A DNA stretch of 64,000 nt, from positions 248,001 to 312,000 of the forward strand of contig CAWKCP010000025.1 in NCBI GenBank assembly GCA_963848115.1. The letters run 5' to 3'. The notes under the pieces were generated by a model. It was not told the origin of the DNA. It did not search any database and saw nothing but the letters and a program-made list of their open reading frames with translations. The DNA is from JAWKOK01 sp963848115. GTDB taxonomy: Bacteria; Chloroflexota; Anaerolineae; Caldilineales; Caldilineaceae. This document shows, in pieces, positions 50,932 to 59,339 of this stretch (the first letter of the stretch is position 1; the number at the start of each line of letters is the position of its first letter). A program made the position numbers and the translations under genes.

Positions 50932-51609
50932 CTACCGATTTTCAAGTCGGAAACCATGACCACGGACAGTGACCACGTACCGAAATTCAGTGTCCACTTC
51001 GGCCAACCGCTCGCGCAGACGACGGACCAACGCGTCAATGGCCTGTTCGCTGACGCCTTCACCGATTGCTTCCGGCCAGACAGCATTGACGATTTGGTCA
51101 CGCGTCACAACACCGCCTCCCGAGTTCCAAAGCGCTTCCAGCAATCGATATTGATGCAGGCTGAGTGGCGGATCCAACATAACGCCATTGACCCAAACCT
51201 GACGCGTCTCCGGTTCAAGGCGCAGCCCCTGGCTGGTGCTTTCGAAAGTTAGCGGGGCGGTCGCACCGGCATCGACAAAGGCCAGCTTGAAACGAAGTGC
51301 AATCTGCAACTCATCGCCATCGGCGAGCTCGGCGGGTTCAGTTACGCCCTGCCCATTGATATGGGTCCCGTTCTTACTTCCTAGGTCTTCGACTTGGTAG
51401 CCATCGCCACGCCAACTGACGCGCGCATGGTAGCGGCTAACCTGGCGATCCGGCAACGAGATATCACAATCTGAACTGCGCCCAATCGTCAGCGGACGAG
51501 TCTTGTCGAGTGGCCACCGACGGCCAGCTTCCGCCCCGCGTTGCAGTACGAGCATCGCGCTCTCTCGAGTACGCACCGGGTTTTGAACTAGGCTCTGTTC
51601 GCTTGACAT
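50932..51609 (-). CDS. FHA-domain/OmpR-type winged-helix regulator
   Basis: A 225-residue protein. Residues about 18-115 are a forkhead-associated domain with TIGRSSDCDISLPDRQVSRY (Arg44, His61) and DLGSKNGTHING (Asn80), the phosphothreonine-binding residues. Residues 135-225 are a winged helix of the OmpR/SARP type (LSLHQYRLLEALWNSGGGVV, VRGHGFRLEN). The start at 51609 has GAGG seven bases upstream. It lies head-to-head with a Ser/Thr kinase gene. An EmbR-like role is suggested, in which phosphorylation or binding of a phosphoprotein alters gene control. Confidence 0.88.
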   Translation of the reverse strand: MSSEQSLVQNPVRTRESAMLVLQRGAEAGRRWPLDKTRPLTIGRSSDCDISLPDRQVSRYHARVSWRGDGYQVEDLGSKNGTHINGQGVTEPAELADGDELQIALRFKLAFVDAGATAPLTFESTSQGLRLEPETRQVWVNGVMLDPPLSLHQYRLLEALWNSGGGVVTRDQIVNAVWPEAIGEGVSEQAIDALVRRLRERLAEVDTEFRYVVTVRGHGFRLENR

Positions 51610-51674
51610 ATAGCATCCTCTGAACTCATAAGGCACCCCAAACTATGCACGCCGGCTGAACTGTGACCATCGAA

Positions 51675-51703
51675 TTGACAGCCCCGAAACGGTAACGCAT
51701 AAT
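51675..51703 (+). promoter_or_regulatory. Promoter of the Ser/Thr kinase gene
   Basis: TTGACA (51675-51680) and CATAAT (51698-51703) are 17 bases apart. The mRNA would begin about 51710, close to a GTG at 51712 that is in frame with the kinase. Confidence 0.65.
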
Positions 51704-51744
51704 GGCCACAGGTGGGATTATACCAAAAATGGTCCAGCAACGAA

Positions 51745-52797
51745 ATGCAAATTGCCTCTTGCAAGAGGTGTGCGTTTGATTTGGAGCCAATCGTGCAGCA
51801 CATTCTAGAACCGGGAATCATTCTGCGTGAGCGGTATGAAATCCAGGAATTGGTCGGCCAGGGAGGTATGGGGGCCGTATACAAGACAAGCGATCTGCGC
51901 TTGGATGGTCGAATCTGTGCGGTCAAAGAGATTCTGCCGGCACTGGCCGGCGGCGCCACTTCGGAAGAGGAACTGGCGCAGATCACCGAGCAATTTCGAA
52001 CCGAGGCCAGTGTGCTGGCGCGCCTGGATCATCCCAACCTACCGAAGGTCTCCGACTATTTCTCCATGGGCCTGCGTGAATACTTGGTCATGGACTTCGT
52101 GGAGGGCAAGGATCTTCTGGAGATATTGCAGGAGACTGCACGCAGCGAACATTTTCTGCGTGAACAACAAGTACTCATCTGGGCGGCCCAGATGCTCGAC
52201 GCCCTGGAATATTTGCACAGCCGAGATCCAGTGGTTCTGCACCGTGACATCAAGCCGGGCAATATCAAGATCACGCCAAGGGGCAGTGTCAAACTAGTCG
52301 ACTTTGGCCTGGTCAAGGTGCTCTATCCCGATGACAGCCAGACGGTCACCGTCGTGCAAGGGCGCGGCACTGTTGCCTACACGCCGCTGGAACAGTACGG
52401 CAGCGATGTCGGCTATACGGATGCCCGCACTGACATCTACAGCTTCGGCGCCACGCTCTACCACCTGCTGGCAGGCGAACCGCCCCTCGACGCCAAAGAA
52501 CGATTCTTGCGCCCCGGATCACTGGTACCATTGAGCGAAATCAATCCGGATGTTTCTCCCGGCTGCGAACGTGCGATCTTTCAGGCCTTGGCCATGCACC
52601 CCAACGAACGCCCGGCCAACGTCAAGGAGATGCGGGACATGCTCTTTGGCTCCACGCTGCTCACCGGACCGTTGCCGACGGCCATCATGACGCCGTCGTG
52701 GGAGACGAGCTGGCAAGACATCTTTCAAGCGAATCGCAACCTCGTGGGGGCGGCAGGTCTTCTACTGCTGATTGCGGTGCTGATCAGCGTCTTCTAA
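51745..52797 (+). CDS. Membrane Ser/Thr protein kinase
   Basis: A 350-residue Hanks-type kinase. The Gly loop VGQGGMGAVYK (residues 38-47), ATP Lys61 (AVKEILP), catalytic HRD (VLHRDIKPGN, Asp168) and DFG (186-188) are complete, as is the P+1 region GTVAYTPLEQYG. A single C-terminal membrane helix (LVGAAGLLLLIAVLISVF) anchors it with the kinase domain inside; there is no sensor domain outside. The N-terminal CKRC may be the remnant of a zinc ribbon. An in-frame GTG at 51712 near the predicted transcript start would add 11 residues. It faces the FHA regulator gene. Confidence 0.9.
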   Translation: MQIASCKRCAFDLEPIVQHILEPGIILRERYEIQELVGQGGMGAVYKTSDLRLDGRICAVKEILPALAGGATSEEELAQITEQFRTEASVLARLDHPNLPKVSDYFSMGLREYLVMDFVEGKDLLEILQETARSEHFLREQQVLIWAAQMLDALEYLHSRDPVVLHRDIKPGNIKITPRGSVKLVDFGLVKVLYPDDSQTVTVVQGRGTVAYTPLEQYGSDVGYTDARTDIYSFGATLYHLLAGEPPLDAKERFLRPGSLVPLSEINPDVSPGCERAIFQALAMHPNERPANVKEMRDMLFGSTLLTGPLPTAIMTPSWETSWQDIFQANRNLVGAAGLLLLIAVLISVF

Positions 52798-52899
52798 TCT
52801 GACAGTTCTACGAGATCAACAGCACAGCTCGGCGGGTGGGGATACCCGCCCTACGATATGTAATCCTGTTGAAGCACGCTAATTCAGGATCTGCCCTAT

Positions 52900-53742
52900 C
52901 TACGCCTGGTTGGGCGTCGGCGCTGCATCACTGGACCCCGAGCGATCTCGAAGTAAGCCGCTTAGCAATGAAAGAGCGAGTATGCCGGCCGAAATCAGCG
53001 CTGTCCAGGCAACAAGCGGCGTATCCCACTGGGCGACGGCAATGCCAATCGTTGCCCAGATCAGAACCAGCACATAGGCTACATCCTTCTTTTGCACGCT
53101 AAAAAACAGACCAACTACCGTAGCAATTGCCAGCATGATCACAGCCCAGATCTCTGGCGCAATGCCGAACCCATTCCACCCGATGAAGTCCAGCAGCGAC
53201 GTAGCATTGGCAATCGTAGCCACGGTAATCCAGCCAAGATAGATGCTAAACGGGATCTTCACCAGCCATCTTTCAGCCATTGACGGCTGCCAATCGTCTC
53301 CATTCAGCCGTTGATAGATGGCAATCAACGCCAGCAACAGCACGGTCATCACGGCAAGGCTTGCTGCGAAGTATTCGTAGTGCCAGGCAAAGATCCACGC
53401 AGTATTCGCGATATTGGTGAGCACGAAGAGATAGCCAATGCTGCGCAGCCTAGAATCGGTCCGCTGGGCAGGGAGCGCCTGGTAGATGGCATAGCCGATC
53501 AGTGCCACATAGATGAGGCCCCAGATGCTGAAAACATATCCAGCCGGGACAAAGTAGACATCGAACCGATCAGAAATCTCACCCGTAGCCTGGCCATTGA
53601 TCGGTAGAGCGTTCGCCAATCCGTTGACCACGATCGTCATGATCAGGGACAGAATGACCAATGCCTGCCGAAGGATATCCCCCCACTTGTCGGATTCAGT
53701 TGATCCTGCTGAAATCGTAGCGTTGTTGCTTTGCGTTGACAT
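52900..53742 (-). CDS. TspO/MBR-related tryptophan-rich membrane protein
   Basis: A 280-residue membrane protein with about eight helices. The N-terminal half (IMTIVVNGLANALPINGQAT, YVFSIWGLIYVALIGYAIYQ) and the central NTAWIFAWHYEYFAASLAVM resemble the tryptophan-rich sensory protein family; an additional helix pair makes it longer than TspO (about 160). Ligand and role are unknown; porphyrin or cholesterol-type molecules bind family members. The ATG at 53742 has AGGAG eight bases upstream. It lies downstream of the pheS terminator. Confidence 0.78.
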   Translation of the reverse strand: MSTQSNNATISAGSTESDKWGDILRQALVILSLIMTIVVNGLANALPINGQATGEISDRFDVYFVPAGYVFSIWGLIYVALIGYAIYQALPAQRTDSRLRSIGYLFVLTNIANTAWIFAWHYEYFAASLAVMTVLLLALIAIYQRLNGDDWQPSMAERWLVKIPFSIYLGWITVATIANATSLLDFIGWNGFGIAPEIWAVIMLAIATVVGLFFSVQKKDVAYVLVLIWATIGIAVAQWDTPLVAWTALISAGILALSLLSGLLRDRSGSSDAAPTPNQA

Positions 53743-53922
53743 GCAACTTTCTCCTGTATAAATGGTAAATTGATGAATCAAATTGATTCCCAATTACTCT
53801 GACAATATCACGGAGGCACACGTTTTGCCAATGGCCTGTATTGTATGATATTTCGGTTCGTCCTTGTCGAAAATTCACATCGCAAATGAGGTATGCGGAT
53901 CCGTATGATTGATCCGAACATG

Positions 53923-53968
53923 AAAAGAGCGCGGCCATGGGACAGCTGTTCCATGGCCGCGCTCTTTT
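53923..53968. terminator. Strong bidirectional terminator after pheS
   Basis: aaaagagcgcggccatgg and ccatggccgcgctctttt form an 18-bp perfect stem; the inner gacagctgtt also pairs. A-rich and T-rich flanks give a T-run on either strand. It is 22 bases past the pheS stop and separates pheS from the TspO-like gene. Confidence 0.9.
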
Positions 53969-53989
53969 TATTGAAATCGTGCTATTCCT

Positions 53990-55027
53990 CTATCCAACCC
54001 GGTCTAGGAAACGAACATCATTGTCATAGAAGTAGCGAATGTCGTCGATGCTGCGCTTGAGCATCACCTGGCGCTCAATGCCCATGCCGAAGGCAAAGCC
54101 GCTGAATTCAGCCGGATCGTAGCCGCCGTTCTTCAGCACGACCGGATGGACCATGCCGGCGCCCAGGATCTCCAACAGACCCGTGTACTTGCAGACCCGA
54201 CAGCCTTCGCCGCCACAGAGCACACAGTCCACATCCATTTCGACGCTCGGCTCGGTGAAGGGGAAATAGGACTTGCGGAAGCGAAACCCCCGCCCCTCGC
54301 CGTACATCTGATCGGCGAAATTCATCAGCACGCCCTTCAGATCCGAGAAGGTGATGTTGCGCCCGACCGCCAGCCCCTCGACCTGATAGAACATCATCTC
54401 AGAACGTGCCGTCACGTCTTCGTTGCGGTAGCACTTGCCCGGCAGAATCACGCGGATCGGCTCAGGTGCATATTTGCGCATCGCATGGATCTGGCCCGGA
54501 CTCGTGTGAGTGCGCAGGATGACGTCGGGATCGGTGGTGAAAAATGTGTCCTGCATCTCGCGTGCAGGGTGGCCCGGCGGGAAGTTGAGCAACTCAAAGT
54601 TTTCCTTATCCGTCTCAACTTCCGGAGAATCAAAGACCTGGAAGCCCATCTGTACCAGAATGTCGGTGATCTCGCGGATGGCAATGGTGGTCGGATGCAG
54701 TTTGCCGATTGAAACCGGACGCCCCGGCAGCGTGACGTCGATGCCTTCGGCGCTCAACGCCCGGGTGATTTCGGCCTGCTTGACCGTTTCCTGCTGTTCC
54801 GCCAAAGCGGCTTCCAGCCGACCCTTGATCACGTTGGCCTGCCGGCCCACAACCGGGCGCTCTTCCTGAGAAAGCTGACCAAGACCGCGCAGGATCGATG
54901 TCATCTTGCCCTTGCGGCTCAGATATTCAGCGTACCAGGTCTCGGTGGCTTCGGTGGTCTCCGCTGTCGCCAATTCAGCGATGGCCGCGGCTTCCAGAGA
55001 TTCCAGTTGTTGTAGTAGATCGCTCAT
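53990..55027 (-). CDS. pheS: Phenylalanyl-tRNA synthetase alpha subunit
   Basis: A 345-residue class II synthetase subunit that forms the active site of (alphabeta)2 PheRS. After an N-terminal coiled coil the catalytic part has motif 2 in GKCYRNEDVTARSEMMFYQV and motif 3 as GFAFGMGIERQVML. A Cys-rich segment, CVLCGGEGCRVCKYTG, near residue 275 suggests a zinc-binding loop as found in some PheS proteins. GGAAG about seven bases upstream supports the ATG. No pheT follows; the terminator comes next. The beta subunit must be encoded elsewhere. Confidence 0.95.
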   Translation of the reverse strand: MSDLLQQLESLEAAAIAELATAETTEATETWYAEYLSRKGKMTSILRGLGQLSQEERPVVGRQANVIKGRLEAALAEQQETVKQAEITRALSAEGIDVTLPGRPVSIGKLHPTTIAIREITDILVQMGFQVFDSPEVETDKENFELLNFPPGHPAREMQDTFFTTDPDVILRTHTSPGQIHAMRKYAPEPIRVILPGKCYRNEDVTARSEMMFYQVEGLAVGRNITFSDLKGVLMNFADQMYGEGRGFRFRKSYFPFTEPSVEMDVDCVLCGGEGCRVCKYTGLLEILGAGMVHPVVLKNGGYDPAEFSGFAFGMGIERQVMLKRSIDDIRYFYDNDVRFLDRVG

Positions 55028-55043
55028 TTTACTTCCGTTTTAT

Positions 55044-55078
55044 TTCAGCTTGATTGTAGAGTTCAGCTTGATTGCAGA
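55044..55078. repeat. Short tandem repeat upstream of pheS
   Basis: ttcagcttgattgtaga (55044-55060) recurs as ttcagcttgattgcaga (55062-55078), period 18 bases with one mismatch. It lies between the mtaB stop and the pheS start. Confidence 0.6.
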
Positions 55079-55083
55079 TAGGG

Positions 55084-56436
55084 TCAGATTGTGACTGAGC
55101 CGAACAGGGTTTCACCGTTCAACTCGGTTATCTCCGTCTCAACGATACGGTTGTGCATGTCTAAATCATCGGGCATGACGGCCCGAACGCGCAAATAATT
55201 GTCGGTGAGGCCCGTCCAGACGCAGCCGGGTTCATCCGTCAACGGCTCCCCTTCACCCTCCCACAGCACGGGGCGCACGGTGTCGAGATAGCGCATTCGC
55301 GCTTCCCGGCCGGTGCGGGCCAGCAGCGCATGCAATCGCCTGGATCGCTCCTTCTTGATTTCCGTGGTTACATGGCCGCCGTATCGCGCAGCGGCTGTAC
55401 CGGAGCGAGCGCTAAAGGGAAAGATGTGTGCATGGGCAAAACCCATCTCTTCGACAAAATCCATGCCCTCGACAAAGTCGCCCTCCGTCTCGCCTGGAAA
55501 ACCGACGATCAGATCGGTGGTGATAATCAGGTCGGGGATGGCTTTACGCGCCTCATCAACCAGCCGGCGAAAGCTTTCCGTCGTGCACCGGCGCGCCATC
55601 TTGCGCAACTGCTTGTCCGTGCCGGCCTGCAACGGCAGATGCAGATGGGGACAGAGGCGCTGCGGCCATTGCTGCCAGAGATCAAAGAAGCCGTCGGCCA
55701 GTTCCCACGGTTCAAGACTGCTTAGGCGAAGCCGAGCAATGTCGGTATCGGCCAACACGGCCCGAGTCAATTCTTTGAGATCGGTCTGTAGACCATCGGC
55801 CAGATCGCGTCCGAAACTGCCCAGGTGTACGCCGGTCAAAACCGCTTCCCTGACACCACTCTCGCTGAACCGCTGAATCTCCTCAACGATCGATCCGATG
55901 GAGCGGCTACGGCTCTCCCCGCGGGCGACGGTCACCACACAAAACGTGCATCTATTGTTGCAACCGTCCTGCACTTTGATGAAAGCCCGCGTGCGACCCC
56001 ATCGATGTGGGGAAACTTGTACTTCACTCGCCTGAAGATGCGCAAACGGATTGCCATTGGGCTGCATGCGTGCCAGATCGCTGGGATCATCAAGCTCTGC
56101 GCTCCATGGCTCTAGCAATGTGTGCAGCAGATCCTTCTGATCGTTGTCAACGACCATGGCCACGTTGGGCAGACCGGCCGCTTTCTTGGGCTCAAGCGTG
56201 GCCCAGCAGCCGGTAACCGCGATCCGCACCTGTGGATTCAGGTTGGAGAATTGGCGCACCCGCCGGCGGCTCTTTCTTCCCGCGGCTGCCGTCACTGCAC
56301 AGGAGTTGAAGATGACAACCTGGGCTTGCTCAGGGCTGTTCACCGTGATGTGTCCAGCCTCGCGCAAACGCCCGGCCACCGTCTCGATCTCGCTGTAGTT
56401 CAGGCGGCAGCCAATTTGATCCAGAAAAATACGCAC
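55084..56436 (-). CDS. mtaB: tRNA t6A37 methylthiotransferase MtaB
   Basis: A 450-residue radical-SAM methylthiotransferase converting t6A to ms2t6A at tRNA position 37. Cys10, Cys46 and Cys77 bind one cluster (UPF0004 domain). CNNRCTFCVV (Cys159, Cys163, Cys166) binds the radical-SAM cluster, and a TRAM-like segment closes the protein. DQIGCRLNYSEIE and TGCWATLEPK point to MtaB rather than MiaB. The GTG at 56436 has AAAGGA six bases upstream, better than the TTG at 56454. pheS follows 56 bases downstream, so the two may be cotranscribed. Confidence 0.92.
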   Translation of the reverse strand: MRIFLDQIGCRLNYSEIETVAGRLREAGHITVNSPEQAQVVIFNSCAVTAAAGRKSRRRVRQFSNLNPQVRIAVTGCWATLEPKKAAGLPNVAMVVDNDQKDLLHTLLEPWSAELDDPSDLARMQPNGNPFAHLQASEVQVSPHRWGRTRAFIKVQDGCNNRCTFCVVTVARGESRSRSIGSIVEEIQRFSESGVREAVLTGVHLGSFGRDLADGLQTDLKELTRAVLADTDIARLRLSSLEPWELADGFFDLWQQWPQRLCPHLHLPLQAGTDKQLRKMARRCTTESFRRLVDEARKAIPDLIITTDLIVGFPGETEGDFVEGMDFVEEMGFAHAHIFPFSARSGTAAARYGGHVTTEIKKERSRRLHALLARTGREARMRYLDTVRPVLWEGEGEPLTDEPGCVWTGLTDNYLRVRAVMPDDLDMHNRIVETEITELNGETLFGSVTI

Positions 56437-56506
56437 CTGGATTCCTTTCGTCAAGTCTCTGCTGCAAATGCAACTTTGTCACGGATGACTCTACTGCAAA
56501 AACGGA

Positions 56507-56627
56507 AATTTGCCACAGATAGCCACAGATAAGGAACTGATTTTCACAGATGTCTACCAAGTGTCCAGAGTAATCCCGGCATCATCTGTGTTTTATCCTT
56601 TTCTATCCGCGTTTATCTGTGGCAAAA
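56507..56627. repeat. CACAGAT-type inverted repeat, full copy
   Basis: tttgccacagatagccacag (left arm, about 56507) pairs with the right arm gtttatctgtggcaaaaa (about 56610-56627); between them tttcacagatg and atcatctgtg give further pairing. It lies between mtaB and the endonuclease IV gene. Related copies are near 22213, 37905 and 44488. Confidence 0.7.
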
Positions 56628-56648
56628 AGCTCCTGTCCAAACCACTAC

Positions 56649-57542
56649 TTATTCACCACGCAAGCCCGGCGGGATCCGATTTTCGTCTTCGACCAGGGCA
56701 CAGAGCGCAGCCAAGTTCCTCACGTCGTCGGCCAGATCATCGTCCTTGGGCGTCTCCAATAGCATGGCCGTTCCATCCCAGCGCGGATCGTTGATAATCA
56801 GTCGAAAGCCTTCAAGACCGATGGCGCCCTCGCCGATGTGCGTATGCCGATCTTTGCGACTGTTGAAATCACCTTTGCTGTCATTGAAGTGTAGACAGCC
56901 GACTGTCTTGACACCGAGCTCGGCCTCAAGGTCAGCCATCATCGTTTCGTATCCTTCTTCGGCACGCAGGTCGTAGCCTGCAGCGAAAGCGTGACACGTG
57001 TCCAGGCAGGCACCCACTCGCTCCGGGTCCTGTACCCGTTCGACCACGGCGGCCAACTGGGAAAAGCGATAGCCCAGCGTGGAGCCTTGCCCGGCCATCA
57101 CCTCGAGCAGCGTCCGGGTATCGTCACAGTCCGGCGTCTCAGCGTGGATGCGATTGAGCGCAGCCGCGATGCGTTCGATGGCTGCCGCCTCACCGCTGCC
57201 GGTGTGTGCGCCGGGATGCAGCACCACGTGGGGAATGCCGTAGGCGTGGGCGCGCTGCAATTCATCTTTGTGCGCGTTGAGGCTGCGCTCCCAAAGATCG
57301 TCCTTGGGCGAGGCGAGGTTGATCAGATAGCTGGCGTGGCTCACCGCATAGTCAATGTCGAGGGCAGGCATCTCTTCTTTCCAACGCGCCACATCCTCCT
57401 CGTTGATCGCCGGTCCCTTCCACTGGCGGTTGTTCTTGGTGAAGACCTGCACCGCATTGGAACCGATAGAAGCGGCCCGATCCAGCGCCTGGCTGACGCC
57501 GCCGGCAATTGACATATGTGCACCCAATATCAAAACGGACAT
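56649..57542 (-). CDS. nfo: Endonuclease IV
   Basis: A 297-residue AP endonuclease of the xylose-isomerase-like barrel fold, cutting 5' of abasic sites. LILGAHMSIAGGVSQALDRA contains the first metal His; VLHPGAHTGSG, EVMAGQGSTLGY, CLDTCHAFAAGYD and HFNDSKGDFNSRKDRHTHIG hold the other ligands of the trinuclear zinc site. The ATG at 57542 has AGAGGG six bases upstream; the open frame further up (to 57668) has no family similarity. It completes a base-excision-repair step that complements uvrC. Confidence 0.95.
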   Translation of the reverse strand: MSVLILGAHMSIAGGVSQALDRAASIGSNAVQVFTKNNRQWKGPAINEEDVARWKEEMPALDIDYAVSHASYLINLASPKDDLWERSLNAHKDELQRAHAYGIPHVVLHPGAHTGSGEAAAIERIAAALNRIHAETPDCDDTRTLLEVMAGQGSTLGYRFSQLAAVVERVQDPERVGACLDTCHAFAAGYDLRAEEGYETMMADLEAELGVKTVGCLHFNDSKGDFNSRKDRHTHIGEGAIGLEGFRLIINDPRWDGTAMLLETPKDDDLADDVRNLAALCALVEDENRIPPGLRGE

Positions 57543-57677
57543 AGAACCCTCTGCTCTACTGCATTTGCTCTCAAAATCATGATTGCCAATCCTACTCGGT
57601 GGCGCGCCTGACGTCAACATCCACGGCGGCAGTGATCCGCTCCCTCCAGAATCAGTTCCTATGAACATGGGGGAGGC

Positions 57678-57686
57678 TGGTATAAT
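57678..57686 (+). promoter_or_regulatory. Extended -10 promoter for tsaB-rimI
   Basis: TGGTATAAT is a perfect extended -10 box (TG-N-TATAAT). No good -35 is present 17 bases upstream. The transcript would carry a leader of about 215 bases that includes the repeat at 57748. Confidence 0.6.
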
Positions 57687-57747
57687 CAGGCGAATTACTT
57701 GTGATGTGCTTGACCGGTTTCAGTTTCAGTTTCCGCCCCCGTCTGTC

Positions 57748-57850
57748 GGGATATGGGGGGGCAGGAGATTTAGGGATTGGGAAATTGAGAGATTCGGGAT
57801 GGGCCGCGCTTCCCTAATCCCAGGCCGTAGGCCAAAATCTCTCAGTCTCA
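57748..57850. repeat. G-rich/C-rich repeat element with conserved tail block
   Basis: A G-rich arm (gggatatgggggggcaggag, followed by TTTAGGGATTGGG) and a C-rich arm (cttccctaatcccaggccgt). Its block at 57821-57844 matches 34158-34181 in 23 of 24 bases. It occupies the tsaB leader. Confidence 0.7.
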
Positions 57851-57907
57851 CCCTATTCAATCTGGATAGACGGCGCTTGTTCCCGACATCCGAAGAGGAA
57901 TTCTATC

Positions 57908-58594
57908 GTGCTTCTGGCATTCGACACTGCAACAACCACGGCCTCGCTGGCAATCTACGATCTGGCCGCTGATCGGCTGCTGGCCGAAATGACCTGGGAG
58001 GCCAGACGACGTCAGACGGAACAGTTGCTGACGACTGCGACTGACCTGTTGGCTGTCCTGGAATTGCAGCCCGGCGACCTGACTGCCCTGGCTGTGACCA
58101 CCGGTCCCGGCAGTTTCACGGGCGTGCGCATCGGCATCAGCACGGTCAAAGGCATCGGCATTGGCCTGCCGACGCGGCCACGTGTTCTGGGCATTCCGAC
58201 GCTGAGCGTTACCGCCGCGCCCTGGATCGAAGCGGCGGCCACAGCATCGGGCGCACAAGTCTGCGCGCTGATTCAGGCCGGCCGAGGCCGCTACAACTGG
58301 TGCACATTCGGCGCCGACGATCTGCTCATGCGACCGGATGTTGCTCAACACCACGTCGGCCGTGTGGACGATCTTGCCGCATCGCTGGCAGCCGCCAACC
58401 CAACCTGGTTGGTCGGCGAATTGACTGACGAAGTGACCGAGAGGGCTACAACAATCGACCACGTCCATGTCATCGACACGGTCAGCGGCTTGCGCCGGGC
58501 CGGGCAATTGGCTAGGCTGGCTGCGCTAGGCTTCGCTGCCGGCATGGAAGACAATCTACACGATCTGCAGCCTCTCTATCTGCGCAACCCGTAG
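57908..58594 (+). CDS. tsaB: tRNA threonylcarbamoyladenosine biosynthesis protein TsaB
   Basis: A 228-residue ASKHA-fold protein that pairs with TsaD and TsaE to make t6A37 in ANN-decoding tRNAs. LLAFDTATTTASLAIYD is the phosphate-1 region; AVTTGPGSFTGVRIGISTVK is the signature for TsaB, and GIPTLSVTAAPWI follows. It starts with GTG, nine bases after GAGGA. rimI is nine bases downstream, the usual pairing. mtaB, which adds the methylthio group to the t6A this pathway produces, is also in the window on the other strand. Confidence 0.93.
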   Translation: MLLAFDTATTTASLAIYDLAADRLLAEMTWEARRRQTEQLLTTATDLLAVLELQPGDLTALAVTTGPGSFTGVRIGISTVKGIGIGLPTRPRVLGIPTLSVTAAPWIEAAATASGAQVCALIQAGRGRYNWCTFGADDLLMRPDVAQHHVGRVDDLAASLAAANPTWLVGELTDEVTERATTIDHVHVIDTVSGLRRAGQLARLAALGFAAGMEDNLHDLQPLYLRNP

Positions 58595-58603
58595 GACGGT
58601 CTC

Positions 58604-59215
58604 ATGTCTGCACCCGCCGATGATCTTCATCCCTCCTCTGTTCCATCCCCCTTCTTCATCACGCCAATGGTGATCGAAGACATTCCCGATGTGATTGCCA
58701 TCGAAAAACAGAGCTTCCCCATTCCCTGGGCCGACGTCTCCTACCGGCGCGAGTTGATGGAGAATGATCTCAGCCACTACTGGACGATTCGTACGCGTGC
58801 CGGGGCAGCCGATCTGCCACCGCTTCTGGCCTATGGCGGCTACTGGGTGCTGGACTATGAAGGCCACGTCTCCACCATCGCCTCGCACCCTGATCTACGA
58901 CGCTGCAAACTGGGCGAATGGATGATGTTGGGCATGTTGGCCAAAGCGCGTGACGCCGGCGTCAGCGAGATGACGCTGGAAGTCCGGGTCAGCAACGAGG
59001 CGGCTATCGCGCTGTACACGAGCTTGGGATTTATTGAAGTGGGCTTGCGCAAGAAATATTACGCCTCAACATGGACACAGCCGGCTGAGGACGCGCTGTT
59101 ATTGACACTGTTTCGCCTGGATGAAGACGAAATCTGGTCGCCGCTGGAACGTCGGCTTGAAGGCGTACGGACCGAGGCAAGAGACCGACTACTGACCCGT
59201 TCAGGCAAGGTGTGA
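58604..59215 (+). CDS. rimI: RimI-like ribosomal-protein acetyltransferase
   Basis: A 203-residue GNAT enzyme that acetylates the N-terminal alanine of ribosomal protein S18 in family members. IEDIPDVIAIEKQSFPIPW opens the fold; the acetyl-CoA loop is RRCKLGEWMMLGMLAKAR, a Q/R-x-x-G-x pattern with Lys-Leu-Gly, and LEVRVSNEAAIALYTSLGFI is the C-terminal motif. It is directly downstream of tsaB, the standard order, which supports RimI over other GNATs. The N-terminus has about 18 extra residues. Confidence 0.88.
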   Translation: MSAPADDLHPSSVPSPFFITPMVIEDIPDVIAIEKQSFPIPWADVSYRRELMENDLSHYWTIRTRAGAADLPPLLAYGGYWVLDYEGHVSTIASHPDLRRCKLGEWMMLGMLAKARDAGVSEMTLEVRVSNEAAIALYTSLGFIEVGLRKKYYASTWTQPAEDALLLTLFRLDEDEIWSPLERRLEGVRTEARDRLLTRSGKV

Positions 59216-59279
59216 TGAACCTACACTCATGTCAGACTGAAAACGACGGTGTAGCTCCTCGAACATGTGAAAACACTTA

Positions 59280-59300
59280 GGCCAATCCAAAGAATTGGCC
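59280..59300. terminator. Hairpin between convergent rimI and sortase genes
   Basis: ggccaat (59280-59286) and attggcc (59294-59300) pair perfectly over a seven-base loop, 64 bases after rimI and 40 bases after the sortase stop. Short T-runs occur further along (ttttttgg) on the plus strand. Activity as a terminator is only likely. Confidence 0.45.
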
Positions 59301-59339
59301 ATCCAAAAGTCCCCGGATACCTACTTTTTTGGAACGGCC

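Larger units (their letters stand above)
57543..57907. other. Gene-free stretch between nfo and tsaB
   Basis: 365 bases between divergent genes. It holds an extended -10 promoter element on the plus strand at 57678-57686 and a G-rich/C-rich repeat (57748-57850), both in the presumed leader of tsaB-rimI. No gene is supported. Confidence 0.6.
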
